Shown here: positions 1 through 9,703 of the stretch, piece after piece
Layout: every line of letters starts with the position of its first letter
How positions within the stretch are numbered: the first letter of the stretch is position 1
Origin: Butyricimonas virosa
GTDB lineage: Bacteria > Bacteroidota > Bacteroidia > Bacteroidales > Marinifilaceae
Reading direction: 5' to 3'
DNA: 64,000 nucleotides
Assembly: GCF_025148635.1 (NCBI RefSeq)
Contig: NZ_CP102269.1
Coordinates: forward strand, 3,224,001 to 3,288,000
The notes under the pieces: model-generated
Databases searched by the model: none
Told to the model about the DNA's origin: nothing
Seen by the model: only the letters and a program-made list of their open reading frames with translations
Made by a program: the position numbers and the translations under genes

Positions 1-213
1 GATTTCACAATAATTGCTGCAATAGGCGAATTTAGAACCATCGACACGGCAACCCGTGCAATTAATAGTTTCCGGTGTGATCTCCGACGTGTTGTTCATG
101 ACGCTCCATTTTTGAGCGGTTTCTTCTCTTAACTTGTCATCGTTATTGATCGTGGCGATACGGGCATCGCAGTTTTCGCAATCTAATCCACAACAGGCGA
201 TTAATTGTTTCAT
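1..213 (-). CDS. DUF3795 domain protein (partial, 3' end outside window)
   Basis: The gene reads leftward off the window edge; 71 N-terminal codons are visible from ATG at 213. The peptide begins MKQLIACCGLDCENCDARIA and has a later CTGC motif plus further cysteines (YCSNYC). This cysteine-rich pattern, with CGLDCxxC at the very N-terminus, is typical of the small DUF3795 proteins, which are thought to bind metal or an iron-sulfur cluster but have no settled function. A Bacteroidota-type -7 box lies at 242-249 on the same strand. Family call is from motif recognition only. Confidence 0.75.
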   Translation of the reverse strand, partial: MKQLIACCGLDCENCDARIATINNDDKLREETAQKWSVMNNTSEITPETINCTGCRVDGSKFAYCSNYCEI

Positions 214-241
214 AATAGGTGTATTTAATTTAAGCTTTAGA

Positions 242-249
242 CAAAGATA
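242..249 (-). promoter_or_regulatory. -7 promoter box for the DUF3795 gene
   Basis: On the minus strand this reads TATCTTTG, a perfect match to the Bacteroidota TAnnTTTG -7 element, 28 nt before the start codon. No convincing TTTG -33 box was found at the expected distance. Confidence 0.55.
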
Positions 250-365
250 AGAAATATTAGATTGCTACCTAGGATTACTTCATGAGATTTGATTAATTTA
301 TTTACTGAATGGAGATAGCGATTAAATAAAGAGTGTGTATCTTAGCAATCTAAAATCAATTACGT

Positions 366-2498
366 ATGGAATATTATATAGATCCGGTCACCTTCGTGAC
401 GCAAAAGAGTGGTTTTGAGAGTAGATATATTAAAAATTTATTAGGGTTATTGGATGAAGGGGCCACGATTCCTTTCATTTCCCGTTATCGTAAAGAGATG
501 ACCGGGAGTATGGACGAGGTGCAGGTGGGACAGGTGCGAGAGATTTACGAGCAGTTCAAGGAACTGGAAAAACGGAAAAAGACGGTGTTGGAGAGCATCG
601 AGCAGCAGGAGAAACTGACCCCGGAATTACGGAAACAGATAGAGCATTGTACCGATTTACGAGAACTGGAAGATATTTACCTACCTTATAAACCGAAGAA
701 ACAAACACGGGCATCAAAGGCAAAAGCGAAGGGATTGGAACCTTTGGCAGCCATGTTGATGAAACAGGATAACGGGGATGTGTGGGACAAAGCGGCCCGT
801 TTCGTGAAGAATGACGTGGAGAATGAAGAAGAGGCTTTGCAGGGTGCTAGGGATATTATTGCTGAGTGGGTCAGCGAGAATGACCGGGCGAGAAACACCG
901 TGCGTCGCTCTTTTGACCGGATGGCCGTGGTAAAAGCGAAAGTCGTGAAGGGGAAAGAGGAAGAAGGGGAGAAGTTCACGGATTATTTCGATTATTCCGA
1001 GCCTTTGCGGAGGATTCCTTCCCACCGGATGTTAGCCATTCGTCGGGGGGAGGCTGAAGGTATTCTGAAAGTGGCGATTGAAATCCCGGAAGAGGAAACG
1101 ATCGAGTCTTTGGAAAGAATATTCGTGAAAGGTCATAACGAGAGTGCCGAGCAGGTGACCATGGCGGTGAAAGACGGGTATAAACGTTTGTTGCTTTCGT
1201 CTATCGAGACCGAATACCTGCAAAGCGGTAAGCAGAAAGCGGATGAAGAAGCGATTAAGGTGTTTGCCGAAAATCTGCGTCAATTACTTTTGGCACCACC
1301 TCTTGGGAATAGGCGGGTGTTGGGTATAGATCCGGGATTCCGCACGGGATGTAAGGTTGTTTGTCTGGATGAAACGGGAAATCTGGTGCATAATGAAACC
1401 ATTTATCCTCATCCGCCACAAAACGAGGTGAAACAAGCGGCTAATAAGATTACCAATCTGGTCAACTCGTACCGGATCGAGGCGATTGCTATCGGTAACG
1501 GTACGGCAGGACGTGAAACCGAACGATTTATCCAGAGTTTACGTTATGACCGGGATATACAAGTGTTTGTCGTGAGTGAAAGCGGGGCATCGATTTATTC
1601 GGCCTCTAAGATAGCTCGGGACGAGTTCCCGCAGTATGATGTAACGGTTCGCGGAGCCGTGTCGATAGGGCGTCGGCTGATGGACCCGTTGGCCGAGTTG
1701 GTTAAGATTGACCCGAAGTCTATCGGGGTAGGGCAATACCAGCATGATGTCGATCAATCCAAATTGAAAGAGAGTTTGGATCGGGTGGTCGAGTCATGTG
1801 TGAACCGGGTTGGGGTGAACGTGAACACGGCAAGCAAGTACTTGTTGACTTACGTCTCCGGATTGGGGCCGACTTTGGCAGAAAATGTGGTTACTTATAT
1901 CAAGGAGAACGGGGCATTCCGTAGTCGCGGCGAATTGAAAAAAGTGAAACGTATGGGAGAGAAGGCATTCGAACAGTGTGCCGGGTTCCTCCGGATCGAG
2001 GGTGCCGAAAATCCCTTGGATAATTCATCCGTGCATCCGGAATCATACGCAGTGGCAGAACGGATGGCAGAAGACTTGGGCATTCCGTTGAAGTTGTTGA
2101 TAGGTAACGAGGAAGCTTGTAACAAGATTGAACTATCCCGTTATGTGAATGACCGGATTGGGCTACCCACGTTGAAAGACATCGTGGATGAACTCAAGAA
2201 ACCGGGGCGTGATCCCCGTTCCGTGGCTAAAGTATTCAGTTTCGCTGACAACATTCATACGATCGACGATTTGGAGATCGGGATGGTTGTTCCGGGTATC
2301 GTGACTAATCTGACGAACTTCGGAGCCTTCGTGGATATTGGCGTGAAACAGGACGGACTGGTGCACATATCCGAGATCGCTGATAAATATATTTCGAACC
2401 CGGCGGATGTACTTTCTTTGAATCAGCATGTTTCAGTGAAAATCGTGCAGGTTGATAAGGCTCGGAAACGTATCGGGCTTTCGATCAAGCAAGCGTGA
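366..2498 (+). CDS. tex: Tex-family RNA-binding transcription accessory protein
   Basis: The 710-residue protein has the full Tex layout: a helical N-terminal region, a YqgF/RNase H-like domain (motif VLGIDPGFRTGCK at about 318-330), a helix-hairpin-helix region (KYLLTYVSGLGPTLAENV, then FRSRGELKKV) and a C-terminal S1 domain (GMVVPGIVTNLTNFGAFVDIG) at about 640-708. Tex proteins are cytoplasmic, bind nucleic acids through S1 and influence transcription; their exact role is unclear in most bacteria. Length is slightly short of the 720-780 usual for the family but all domains are present. The gene is monocistronic and converges with the permease array, sharing a terminator. Confidence 0.95.
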   Translation: MEYYIDPVTFVTQKSGFESRYIKNLLGLLDEGATIPFISRYRKEMTGSMDEVQVGQVREIYEQFKELEKRKKTVLESIEQQEKLTPELRKQIEHCTDLRELEDIYLPYKPKKQTRASKAKAKGLEPLAAMLMKQDNGDVWDKAARFVKNDVENEEEALQGARDIIAEWVSENDRARNTVRRSFDRMAVVKAKVVKGKEEEGEKFTDYFDYSEPLRRIPSHRMLAIRRGEAEGILKVAIEIPEEETIESLERIFVKGHNESAEQVTMAVKDGYKRLLLSSIETEYLQSGKQKADEEAIKVFAENLRQLLLAPPLGNRRVLGIDPGFRTGCKVVCLDETGNLVHNETIYPHPPQNEVKQAANKITNLVNSYRIEAIAIGNGTAGRETERFIQSLRYDRDIQVFVVSESGASIYSASKIARDEFPQYDVTVRGAVSIGRRLMDPLAELVKIDPKSIGVGQYQHDVDQSKLKESLDRVVESCVNRVGVNVNTASKYLLTYVSGLGPTLAENVVTYIKENGAFRSRGELKKVKRMGEKAFEQCAGFLRIEGAENPLDNSSVHPESYAVAERMAEDLGIPLKLLIGNEEACNKIELSRYVNDRIGLPTLKDIVDELKKPGRDPRSVAKVFSFADNIHTIDDLEIGMVVPGIVTNLTNFGAFVDIGVKQDGLVHISEIADKYISNPADVLSLNQHVSVKIVQVDKARKRIGLSIKQA

Positions 2499-2551
2499 TA
2501 TTCGAACTTTTATCCGGGCCTTGGGTACAGAACCGGACGAAAATGATTTGG

Positions 2552-2585
2552 ATAGGGGAAAGTCAAGTGTTTTTTCCCCTATTTT
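2552..2585. terminator. Bidirectional terminator between tex and the permease operon
   Basis: A 10 bp stem (ATAGGGGAAA / TTTCCCCTAT) encloses a 10 nt loop and is followed by TTTAT. The right arm contains the stop codon of the last permease gene. It is placed to end both convergent transcripts. Confidence 0.6.
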
Positions 2586-4909
2586 ATAGTATCTACCGGA
2601 TTCATTCGGGAGGCTTTAAACGCCTGCCAGGCAACGGTCAGCGTGCCAATAAAGACTGCCGCTATACCGATAAAGATAAATGATACCGGAGAAATCTCGT
2701 TTTTATAAACGAATTGCGTGAGCCACTGTGCCGAGCAGTAATAGGCAATCGGCGCCCCGATACAAAAAGCGATCAGAATCCATTTGATAAACCGGGCGCA
2801 CAGTAACACGGCGATCTGGTTTTCACTGGCCCCGTTAATTTTACGGAGGCTGATCTCTTTCCGCCTGTTTTCTACGGAGAACCATGCCAACCCGAATAAT
2901 CCTAAGCCGGCTAGCAAAATGCTGATATAGGAAAATATTGAAAGAATTTTCATGACTTGTAACTCTTCTTCGTGAAACTCCATGTAGCGTTCAGACAGAC
3001 TACAAGTTTTTATTTCGATTGCTCCGGGAGCAACTTGTTCCCAAAGTGCATTAATCTTTTCTTCAACTATTTTTCGGGTACCGGGTTGAATACGGATAAT
3101 ATGACGCTCGGATCCGGTATCACTGAATCGAATAAATAATGGAGTGATCTCTCGGGTGAGTTTATCTCTTGGATAATCGGCAACGACCCCGATGATCGTG
3201 TAGGTTTCATCCCCTAGTTGGAATGTTTTACCTAAAGGCTCTGTTATCCCTTGTTTTTTTAGAAAAGTCTCGTTCACGATAGCTTCATGTAATCCCAGTT
3301 TCCCCGGGGAGAAAAGTCTTCCTTCCAAAAGTTGTATATCATAAAAATCAAAGAACGAGAGATCGGCATCCGTACAAGCCACGTGCATATTATCTAATCC
3401 GTAAGTGCAATTTTGAGTGATAGCACTCATTGTTCGGTGTGTGATCTCCGGGATGGAAACGAGTTGATCATAGAAAGCTTTCGTTGTTTCATCTTCTACC
3501 GTGTAAAGCCCCCATCCTAATATCAAAATTTCATTGGCGTGTGGACGGCAATGTGTCGCAAAGTCCATCTGGTGGTGAATGTTTACCACGGTTGTCGTCA
3601 GGATGATAGATATGGTAAACTGGGTAATTACAATATTGCGAATGAGAATAGTTTTTTGTTTGTTTTCATTTTTTAGAATCTCGGATAGAGAATTTTTGTT
3701 GATTTTTAGGATCACGTATAAAGGAGGTATGATAATAATTGTACCGAGTAAAAGAATCAGCACCAGCGGGGTGTATCCGGCATACAAATCCGATAGACTT
3801 AGGTCGGAAGTAATGAATGTATTGAAATAAGGAATAAGTACATGGATAATACCGATGGACACGATAAAGGAAAACATGACGAGTAATCCGGTTTCCATGA
3901 TTAACTGTTTACGTATTCCTTGTTTTGATTCTCCTGAAATAAGTTGAATTCCGGTTGTTTTTAATTGTTGTATGGTGCGGGTCAGGCAAATGTTGATGTG
4001 GTTGAAACAAGCGATGATAAATATGAGTATGGCAACCCCCATGCCTAAATAAACGAAAGAAGGATCACGTTTAAAGATTAATCCGTCCTCGTATAAATGT
4101 TTTGCTTTTGAAAAATAGAGTTGTTCGACAGGTTTTAGATAGATTGTTCTATCCTTGAATACTTCTTCGTTCCGATCATTTATTTTTGTTAGGAAATTTG
4201 GAGCTGTAACTTTAGACGAAAGTTCGATAAAAATGTAAAAAGCGAATCCGGTGACTTGTGATATTTCTTCGTCCGGTAATCCTCGCAATATCCCAAAATG
4301 GAGAAAATTCTTTTGTGAATCGTCAATAACAGTTGTGATCGTGCAAGGTTCGAATATCTTTTTGTAGATATTTTTCTCCCCGTCAAAATGAACAATATAG
4401 CGCCCTAGCGTGAGAGATTTCCCGATCGGGTTAGCGATTCCGAATTGTTGGCGGGCAAAAGACCGGGTAACGGCAATCTCATTGGGGGATGAGAGCGTTT
4501 TGCGTAAATCTCCCGATAAAAGGAGAAGTTTAAAAAAATCTGTAAAGTTGGGTGTAACAGAATATGCGTCCATGTAGTCCGGTTCTTCCGCTTTTTCACT
4601 GAAAAGAAGATGTTCATTCCGGAATACACAATAGGCTTTCACTTCTGGATAAATGTTTTTCAGTTGAACTCCGCTTTCCCCGGAAATGAAAGCATCATTG
4701 GGATGGACGTCTTGTTTCCTTTGCTCCTGAACAAGATAACAGTTTTTACTATTCAAGATAGAATGAGCGATATTATACTCGTGTATCACGAAAGTAACGA
4801 GCAGCGTGCAACACGTGATCCCCGTGATCAAGCTGATGAGAGAAATCAAGGTGTAGGTTTTATTTTTAATCCAACCTCGAAATATGATTTTGAATTGAAC
4901 GTTTTGCAT
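2579..4909 (-). CDS. FtsX/MacB-like ABC transporter permease (subtype A, copy 5)
   Basis: The 776-residue protein is an ABC permease with a duplicated FtsX layout: N-terminal membrane helix (about 20-42), large periplasmic domain, a helix cluster around 290-400, a single helix near 425, a second periplasmic domain and three C-terminal helices (about 660-770). The NRRKEISLRKINGAS motif before the last helices is typical of FtsX permeases. It has no ATPase domain and presumably works with the ATPase at 17442. It is the last of five paralogues and resembles the copy at 9704 (shared GITCCTLL / GLTCSTLL N-terminal motif and AHS after it) more than its immediate neighbours. Substrate cannot be told from sequence. 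It starts 2 nt after the preceding stop. Confidence 0.9.
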   Translation of the reverse strand: MQNVQFKIIFRGWIKNKTYTLISLISLITGITCCTLLVTFVIHEYNIAHSILNSKNCYLVQEQRKQDVHPNDAFISGESGVQLKNIYPEVKAYCVFRNEHLLFSEKAEEPDYMDAYSVTPNFTDFFKLLLLSGDLRKTLSSPNEIAVTRSFARQQFGIANPIGKSLTLGRYIVHFDGEKNIYKKIFEPCTITTVIDDSQKNFLHFGILRGLPDEEISQVTGFAFYIFIELSSKVTAPNFLTKINDRNEEVFKDRTIYLKPVEQLYFSKAKHLYEDGLIFKRDPSFVYLGMGVAILIFIIACFNHINICLTRTIQQLKTTGIQLISGESKQGIRKQLIMETGLLVMFSFIVSIGIIHVLIPYFNTFITSDLSLSDLYAGYTPLVLILLLGTIIIIPPLYVILKINKNSLSEILKNENKQKTILIRNIVITQFTISIILTTTVVNIHHQMDFATHCRPHANEILILGWGLYTVEDETTKAFYDQLVSIPEITHRTMSAITQNCTYGLDNMHVACTDADLSFFDFYDIQLLEGRLFSPGKLGLHEAIVNETFLKKQGITEPLGKTFQLGDETYTIIGVVADYPRDKLTREITPLFIRFSDTGSERHIIRIQPGTRKIVEEKINALWEQVAPGAIEIKTCSLSERYMEFHEEELQVMKILSIFSYISILLAGLGLFGLAWFSVENRRKEISLRKINGASENQIAVLLCARFIKWILIAFCIGAPIAYYCSAQWLTQFVYKNEISPVSFIFIGIAAVFIGTLTVAWQAFKASRMNPVDTIK

Positions 4910-4911
4910 GG

Positions 4912-7290
4912 CTATTCGGTTTTAAGAGTGTCTATCGGGTTTTTTCGTGATGCTTGCCGGATTTGCCAGTTGGTCACGAGCAGAACAATACAAAGGGATA
5001 TAACGATGGTAAGTACGAATATCCAAGGTTGTATTTCAATTCTGTAAGCGTAATTTTCCAGCCATTTCCGGGAGGCGTAGTACGCTATCGGCAGACCGAT
5101 CACGCAGGCCACGAGAACTTTTGTCATGAATTGTCGGTTAAACAGTAACATGATTTGTCGCTCCGATGCCCCATTTACTTTTCGAAGGGCGATCTCCCTC
5201 GTTTTGCTTTCCACCATGAATATGGCAAAAGCGAATATCCCCATACCACCGATTAGAATGGCGATCAGTGAAAACAGGATCACGAGTTCCATAAAGGCCA
5301 TGTCTTTTTGGTATAGGTCTGAGTAATTATATTCTTGATATTCAAAAATACCTTCCGGGTTTCGGGATCGATGCAGTTCTTGCAGGTATTCCAGTACCTC
5401 TTGTCGTTTTCCTGGCTGGTAACGAATCAATAACCAGTAAGTCGAGGGCGGTAGAATCATCGTGGGGCGTATCGGGTAATGGAGTGATTGCGTGTGATAA
5501 TCTTCCGTAATCCCTGTAATACGGTAGTGAACAGAACGTTGCTGGTTTAGGATCGTTCCTAGTGGGTGATCCAGTTTAAACGTTTCCACGAATTTTTTAT
5601 TTACCCACACGTCAGTTGTCGATGAGTAATTATTTTCAGGTGTGGGATTAAATTCAATGGGAGTAAACTCTTGATTTTTAATAATCGGTATGTTATAAAT
5701 ATTTGTGAAATCTTCATCACCGTACATACATACGACATCGACATATTTTTCCGATTCCGATGGGAAATGGATTCTTTCTGTTAATGGTGTGCCAGGGTCT
5801 GGGATATTGATTCCATTACATACATACAAAATATCAGGGTGTTTTAGTAATTCTTCTTTTAGTGCTTGATAATTGGAAGAATTATCAAGCCAACTGATGC
5901 GTAACACCTGATCTGTTATGATTCCTAGCGGTTTATCTTTGATGAAATGAATCTGTGATATAATAATCGAACAATAAAAGAGTAATGTCGTGAAAATACC
6001 GATTTGTAAGATGGTCAGGATTTGTGAAAGATTTATCTGTCGGGGGCTCGGTTGAAGTATATTTTTCACACCCAATCGATTTATTCGTTGTTTGAAATGA
6101 AAATAGAGGAAATAACAAATACTCCCCATGATACAGCAGGTAAACACGACAAACAATAAATTGGAAAAACTAAAAAACAGGAATGGGTACACGTGATCCG
6201 GTGATAAAACTTGAATAATGTAAGGGTGTAACAAGCTGGTTAGGATGAACGCAAGCACAAGAGTAACTCCCGTCAGTAATCCGATCTCGCTAATCAGTTG
6301 ATAAAGTAGATGTGTATTACTCGCCCCGTAGCACTTGTGAATGGCAAAACGAGAAGAATCCCGGTTTTGTTGGGCTATCCGGATTAACAGGAAGTTCCCG
6401 GCCGCAAGGAGTAATATTAAAAGAGTGATTCCCCACAACAGATAAGTCAGGGATAGGGAGCCACGCAGCAATTCGTCTTGTTCGATATGGTCCGAGTGAA
6501 AATAAGTATCTTTCAATGGTTGAAGTCTGTACGAACAATGAGTTGCCGTTTCCGTTCTTTGTAGGGTAATTTCCTGTAAAGCTTTTTCCACTCTTTCTAG
6601 ATCGGTTCTCGGAGAAAGTCGGAAATAAGTATATACTGAACGAGAATAGCGTTCATTACTGAAATATGGGTGCCCTAGACGGCAATCGATAAAAATATCG
6701 GTTTGGAGAGTAGAGTTTGCCGGAAAATCTTTTATGATTGCAATTACTTGACATTTAACCTCTTTCTTCCTGTTATAGATGGGATCTTTGATCGTTATTG
6801 TTTTCCCGATCGGGTTTTCCTTATCGAAAAATCGTTTGGCACTTGTCTCTGTGAGTACAATCCACGAAAAATCGGAGGAATCGATATTACCTTGAATGAC
6901 GGGTCGCTCAAATAAATCAAAAAAAGAAAGGTCAACAAGAGCGCATCGAGATTCGATCATAAAATCAGTATTGTCATCTGTTTTTATTTGATAGTCTTTT
7001 AAGAAAAAACGGGCAATCCGGTCTATTTCCGGTAATGCTTGTTGTGCGTCTAATCCGAAAAATGAATTATTCCTACAATTCCAATTTGGTTCATTGAAGT
7101 TTCGATTAATCACCCGGTAAATATGATCACCATTTTTCAAGTATCCGTCCATATTCCATTCGTTTGACGTGTGACTGTATATCAACCAAGCGGCAGAAAA
7201 GGCAATGGACAACCCGACAATATTGATCACCGTGTAAACCCTGTTGCGGGAAAGTTTGCGTATTATGAATTTAAAATATTGCTGAAACAT
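4912..7290 (-). CDS. FtsX/MacB-like ABC transporter permease (subtype B, copy 4)
   Basis: A 792-residue permease with the same two-module FtsX layout as its neighbours: helix at about 18-40 (INIVGLSIAFSAAWLI), periplasmic domain, central helix group (about 285-400), second periplasmic domain and three C-terminal helices after the ESKTREIALRKVNGAS motif. It belongs with the copies at 7293 and 12049 (subtype B), which share VINIVGL-like N-termini and a YSDLY/FSELY segment before the C-terminal helices. It ends in NPIDTLKTE, shared almost exactly by four of the five copies. Predicted inner-membrane component of the tripartite exporter; two nt separate it from the next gene. Confidence 0.9.
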   Translation of the reverse strand: MFQQYFKFIIRKLSRNRVYTVINIVGLSIAFSAAWLIYSHTSNEWNMDGYLKNGDHIYRVINRNFNEPNWNCRNNSFFGLDAQQALPEIDRIARFFLKDYQIKTDDNTDFMIESRCALVDLSFFDLFERPVIQGNIDSSDFSWIVLTETSAKRFFDKENPIGKTITIKDPIYNRKKEVKCQVIAIIKDFPANSTLQTDIFIDCRLGHPYFSNERYSRSVYTYFRLSPRTDLERVEKALQEITLQRTETATHCSYRLQPLKDTYFHSDHIEQDELLRGSLSLTYLLWGITLLILLLAAGNFLLIRIAQQNRDSSRFAIHKCYGASNTHLLYQLISEIGLLTGVTLVLAFILTSLLHPYIIQVLSPDHVYPFLFFSFSNLLFVVFTCCIMGSICYFLYFHFKQRINRLGVKNILQPSPRQINLSQILTILQIGIFTTLLFYCSIIISQIHFIKDKPLGIITDQVLRISWLDNSSNYQALKEELLKHPDILYVCNGINIPDPGTPLTERIHFPSESEKYVDVVCMYGDEDFTNIYNIPIIKNQEFTPIEFNPTPENNYSSTTDVWVNKKFVETFKLDHPLGTILNQQRSVHYRITGITEDYHTQSLHYPIRPTMILPPSTYWLLIRYQPGKRQEVLEYLQELHRSRNPEGIFEYQEYNYSDLYQKDMAFMELVILFSLIAILIGGMGIFAFAIFMVESKTREIALRKVNGASERQIMLLFNRQFMTKVLVACVIGLPIAYYASRKWLENYAYRIEIQPWIFVLTIVISLCIVLLVTNWQIRQASRKNPIDTLKTE

Positions 7291-7292
7291 GG

Positions 7293-9701
7293 CTATTCGG
7301 TTTTAAGAGTGTCTATTGGATTTTGACGGGCGGCCTTTCTGGTCTGCCAAGTTGTGATGGCGAGGACTACAAAGACGGAAGTGAGGAAAACAAATATGAA
7401 TAATCCCGCATGGATTTCTACTTTGTAAGCGAATCCTTTTAACCATTCTTTCGAGGCATAGTAAGCAACGGGCAGACCTATAAAACAGGCGAGAAGAACT
7501 CTTGCGAAGAATTGTTGATTAAAGAGTTGCATGATCTGCCATTCGGTAGCTCCGTTTACTTTACGTAGGGCGACTTCCCGAGTTTTACTTTCAACCATGA
7601 AAGTAGAGAATGCGAAAATACCCATGCCACCAATGAGGATAGTTATGAGGGCGAACAAGATGATGAGTTTTACAACGGCAATATCTTTGCCATATAATTC
7701 TGAAAAATTATATTCTTCACATTTAAAAAGGGTATTGGGGAATTTCTCTTGGAACATTGTCCGGATGTAACGATATACGTTTTGGAATTCTCCCGTTTGG
7801 TAGTGAATGATCATCGTGGAGGATATTTGAGGGAATTCGTACATGATGATTGCAGGTTCCGTGTATTTGTATAGTGGGAAATACTGGAAATCGTCCACGA
7901 CCCCCACTATTTTGAGAGGGTACTCATGATCCCATAAGTTGAGAATGGTTTCCAACGGGTGTTCTAGTTGAAGAGCTTTCACGAGAGACTGGTTAACGAT
8001 AGCTTCTCGGATATGATTGGGACGGATTCTTGCAAATTCTTTCAGATCAATAGGATAGTTATACTTTTTTAGGCATCGGCCTTCTTGAAGTTGAATTTGG
8101 TATGTATCGATATAGTCAGCATCGCCGAGAATGATACGAGCTTTAATGGTTTTCTCCGGTTGGTTAGGTATTGAGATCGACTCGGCTCTTTCGTAGCATG
8201 GGAGGGGGTACCCATTACTGGCGTTGAGTATGGCAGGGTAATGTTGCAGTTTTTGTTTTAGGGTTTCGTATCGAAATTCATTGTCCGGCCAGTAAAAATA
8301 TAAGATATTTTCCTGATTGAATCCCAAATCCATGTGTTGCATGTAGTTCATTTGCCTTGATACTGCGGTGGCACAGAAAAGGAGGGCGCTGAAAATTGTA
8401 ATTTGTACAATTGTGAGTATTTTTTTTATATCCTTATACCTGGGAGCAGGTTGGATGGCCTGTTTGAGTCCGTTATGGTTTAATCTTCTATGAGTGTATA
8501 AGTGTAATACAAATCCGGTTAAGAACATGGCGAAGAATACAAGTAAGAGGAATCCCGCAAATTTTTGAAAGGATAGGTGGAACCTATACGGGTGTTCGGG
8601 AGAGAGAATTTCTATGATGTACGGGTGCAACACGTAAGCGAGTGCGAAAGATAAAAGTAAGGCACATAGAGTGTGAATACCAATTTCCAGCGATAACTGG
8701 AGTCGTATTGTCCGGTTGTCAGCCCCGAAACATTTTTGTATGCCCATTCGGGTAATATTTTTATTTATTTGGGCCGTTTTGATCATGATGTAGTTGCCTA
8801 GTGCCAAAAATAGGATCAGTAAAATAATTCCATAGAGAAGGAGAGACAAGGATATTTGGCCTCGTAAAATGGCCTCGGGATGAAGGTGGTTTGAATGAAA
8901 ATAGATGTCTGTTAGGGGTTGTAATTGGCATCTGTATTCATTGGCTTTCAAGTAAGAGTTGTTTTTTTCGATCATTTGAGGTATCATTCGTTCGATGACG
9001 GAGATGTCTGCCGTTGATGCAAGTTGAAGATAGGTATAGGAGGAACAACATCCCCAATAGAGTATATCCCTATTTTTTGAGATGACTCGACTGTCAATAA
9101 AAATGTCGGATTGGATGGAAGAATTTGCCGGTAAATCTTCGATCACAGCTACAATCCGGGCTACACATCCGTGGTCTTTTTCGGAATCCAAGTCTTTGAT
9201 GAATACAGTTTTATCGATAGGATTTTGATCACCGAAGTGCTGTTTTGCGTAGTTTTGGGTGACGATGATCCAATTTAATACAGTGCTGTCGATTTTCCCT
9301 TGTATAATTGGGAAATCAAACATTTGGAAGAAATTTTCATCTATAAAAAGACTTTTGGGAATGGGGATATACTCTTCCGTCTCGTTGTTTTTTATTCCGT
9401 AAGAGTTACTGGGCATGATTCTGGTGTAATTGACAATGCCGGGGATTTCCTGTTTGGCATAAGGACCGATTAGGTAGGCCGTGAGACTTTCCCACTCCTT
9501 GGATTCTAGGTATTGGTTAGTAATCCGGTAGATGTTTCCTGCATTGGAATGAAACTTGTCCATTGTCCATTCCGTGATCACGTGATTCGAGATCAATAAC
9601 GTGATGGAGAAGGCTATGGCCAACCCCACGATATTGATGACGGTGTATATCTTGTTCTTTTTCCAGTTACGGAGGATAATTTTGAAATATTGCTTGAACA
9701 T
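7293..9701 (-). CDS. FtsX/MacB-like ABC transporter permease (subtype B, copy 3)
   Basis: An 802-residue permease closely resembling the copy at 4912: MFKQYFKIILRNWKKNKIYT start, first helix VINIVGLAIAFSITLLI, central helix group at about 285-400, and ESKTREVALRKVNGATE ahead of the final three helices. The C-terminus is again NPIDTLKTE. The close likeness of copies 3 and 4, at the protein ends and in the DNA of the junctions, points to relatively recent tandem duplication. FtsX permeases act as dimers, so paralogues could form mixed pairs; that is inference. Two nt separate it from copy 4. Confidence 0.9.
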   Translation of the reverse strand: MFKQYFKIILRNWKKNKIYTVINIVGLAIAFSITLLISNHVITEWTMDKFHSNAGNIYRITNQYLESKEWESLTAYLIGPYAKQEIPGIVNYTRIMPSNSYGIKNNETEEYIPIPKSLFIDENFFQMFDFPIIQGKIDSTVLNWIIVTQNYAKQHFGDQNPIDKTVFIKDLDSEKDHGCVARIVAVIEDLPANSSIQSDIFIDSRVISKNRDILYWGCCSSYTYLQLASTADISVIERMIPQMIEKNNSYLKANEYRCQLQPLTDIYFHSNHLHPEAILRGQISLSLLLYGIILLILFLALGNYIMIKTAQINKNITRMGIQKCFGADNRTIRLQLSLEIGIHTLCALLLSFALAYVLHPYIIEILSPEHPYRFHLSFQKFAGFLLLVFFAMFLTGFVLHLYTHRRLNHNGLKQAIQPAPRYKDIKKILTIVQITIFSALLFCATAVSRQMNYMQHMDLGFNQENILYFYWPDNEFRYETLKQKLQHYPAILNASNGYPLPCYERAESISIPNQPEKTIKARIILGDADYIDTYQIQLQEGRCLKKYNYPIDLKEFARIRPNHIREAIVNQSLVKALQLEHPLETILNLWDHEYPLKIVGVVDDFQYFPLYKYTEPAIIMYEFPQISSTMIIHYQTGEFQNVYRYIRTMFQEKFPNTLFKCEEYNFSELYGKDIAVVKLIILFALITILIGGMGIFAFSTFMVESKTREVALRKVNGATEWQIMQLFNQQFFARVLLACFIGLPVAYYASKEWLKGFAYKVEIHAGLFIFVFLTSVFVVLAITTWQTRKAARQNPIDTLKTE

Positions 9702-9703
9702 GG

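Noticed and set aside
2495..2683. Short plus-strand frame after tex
   Set aside because: Crosses the terminator and the end of the convergent permease gene; no protein features.
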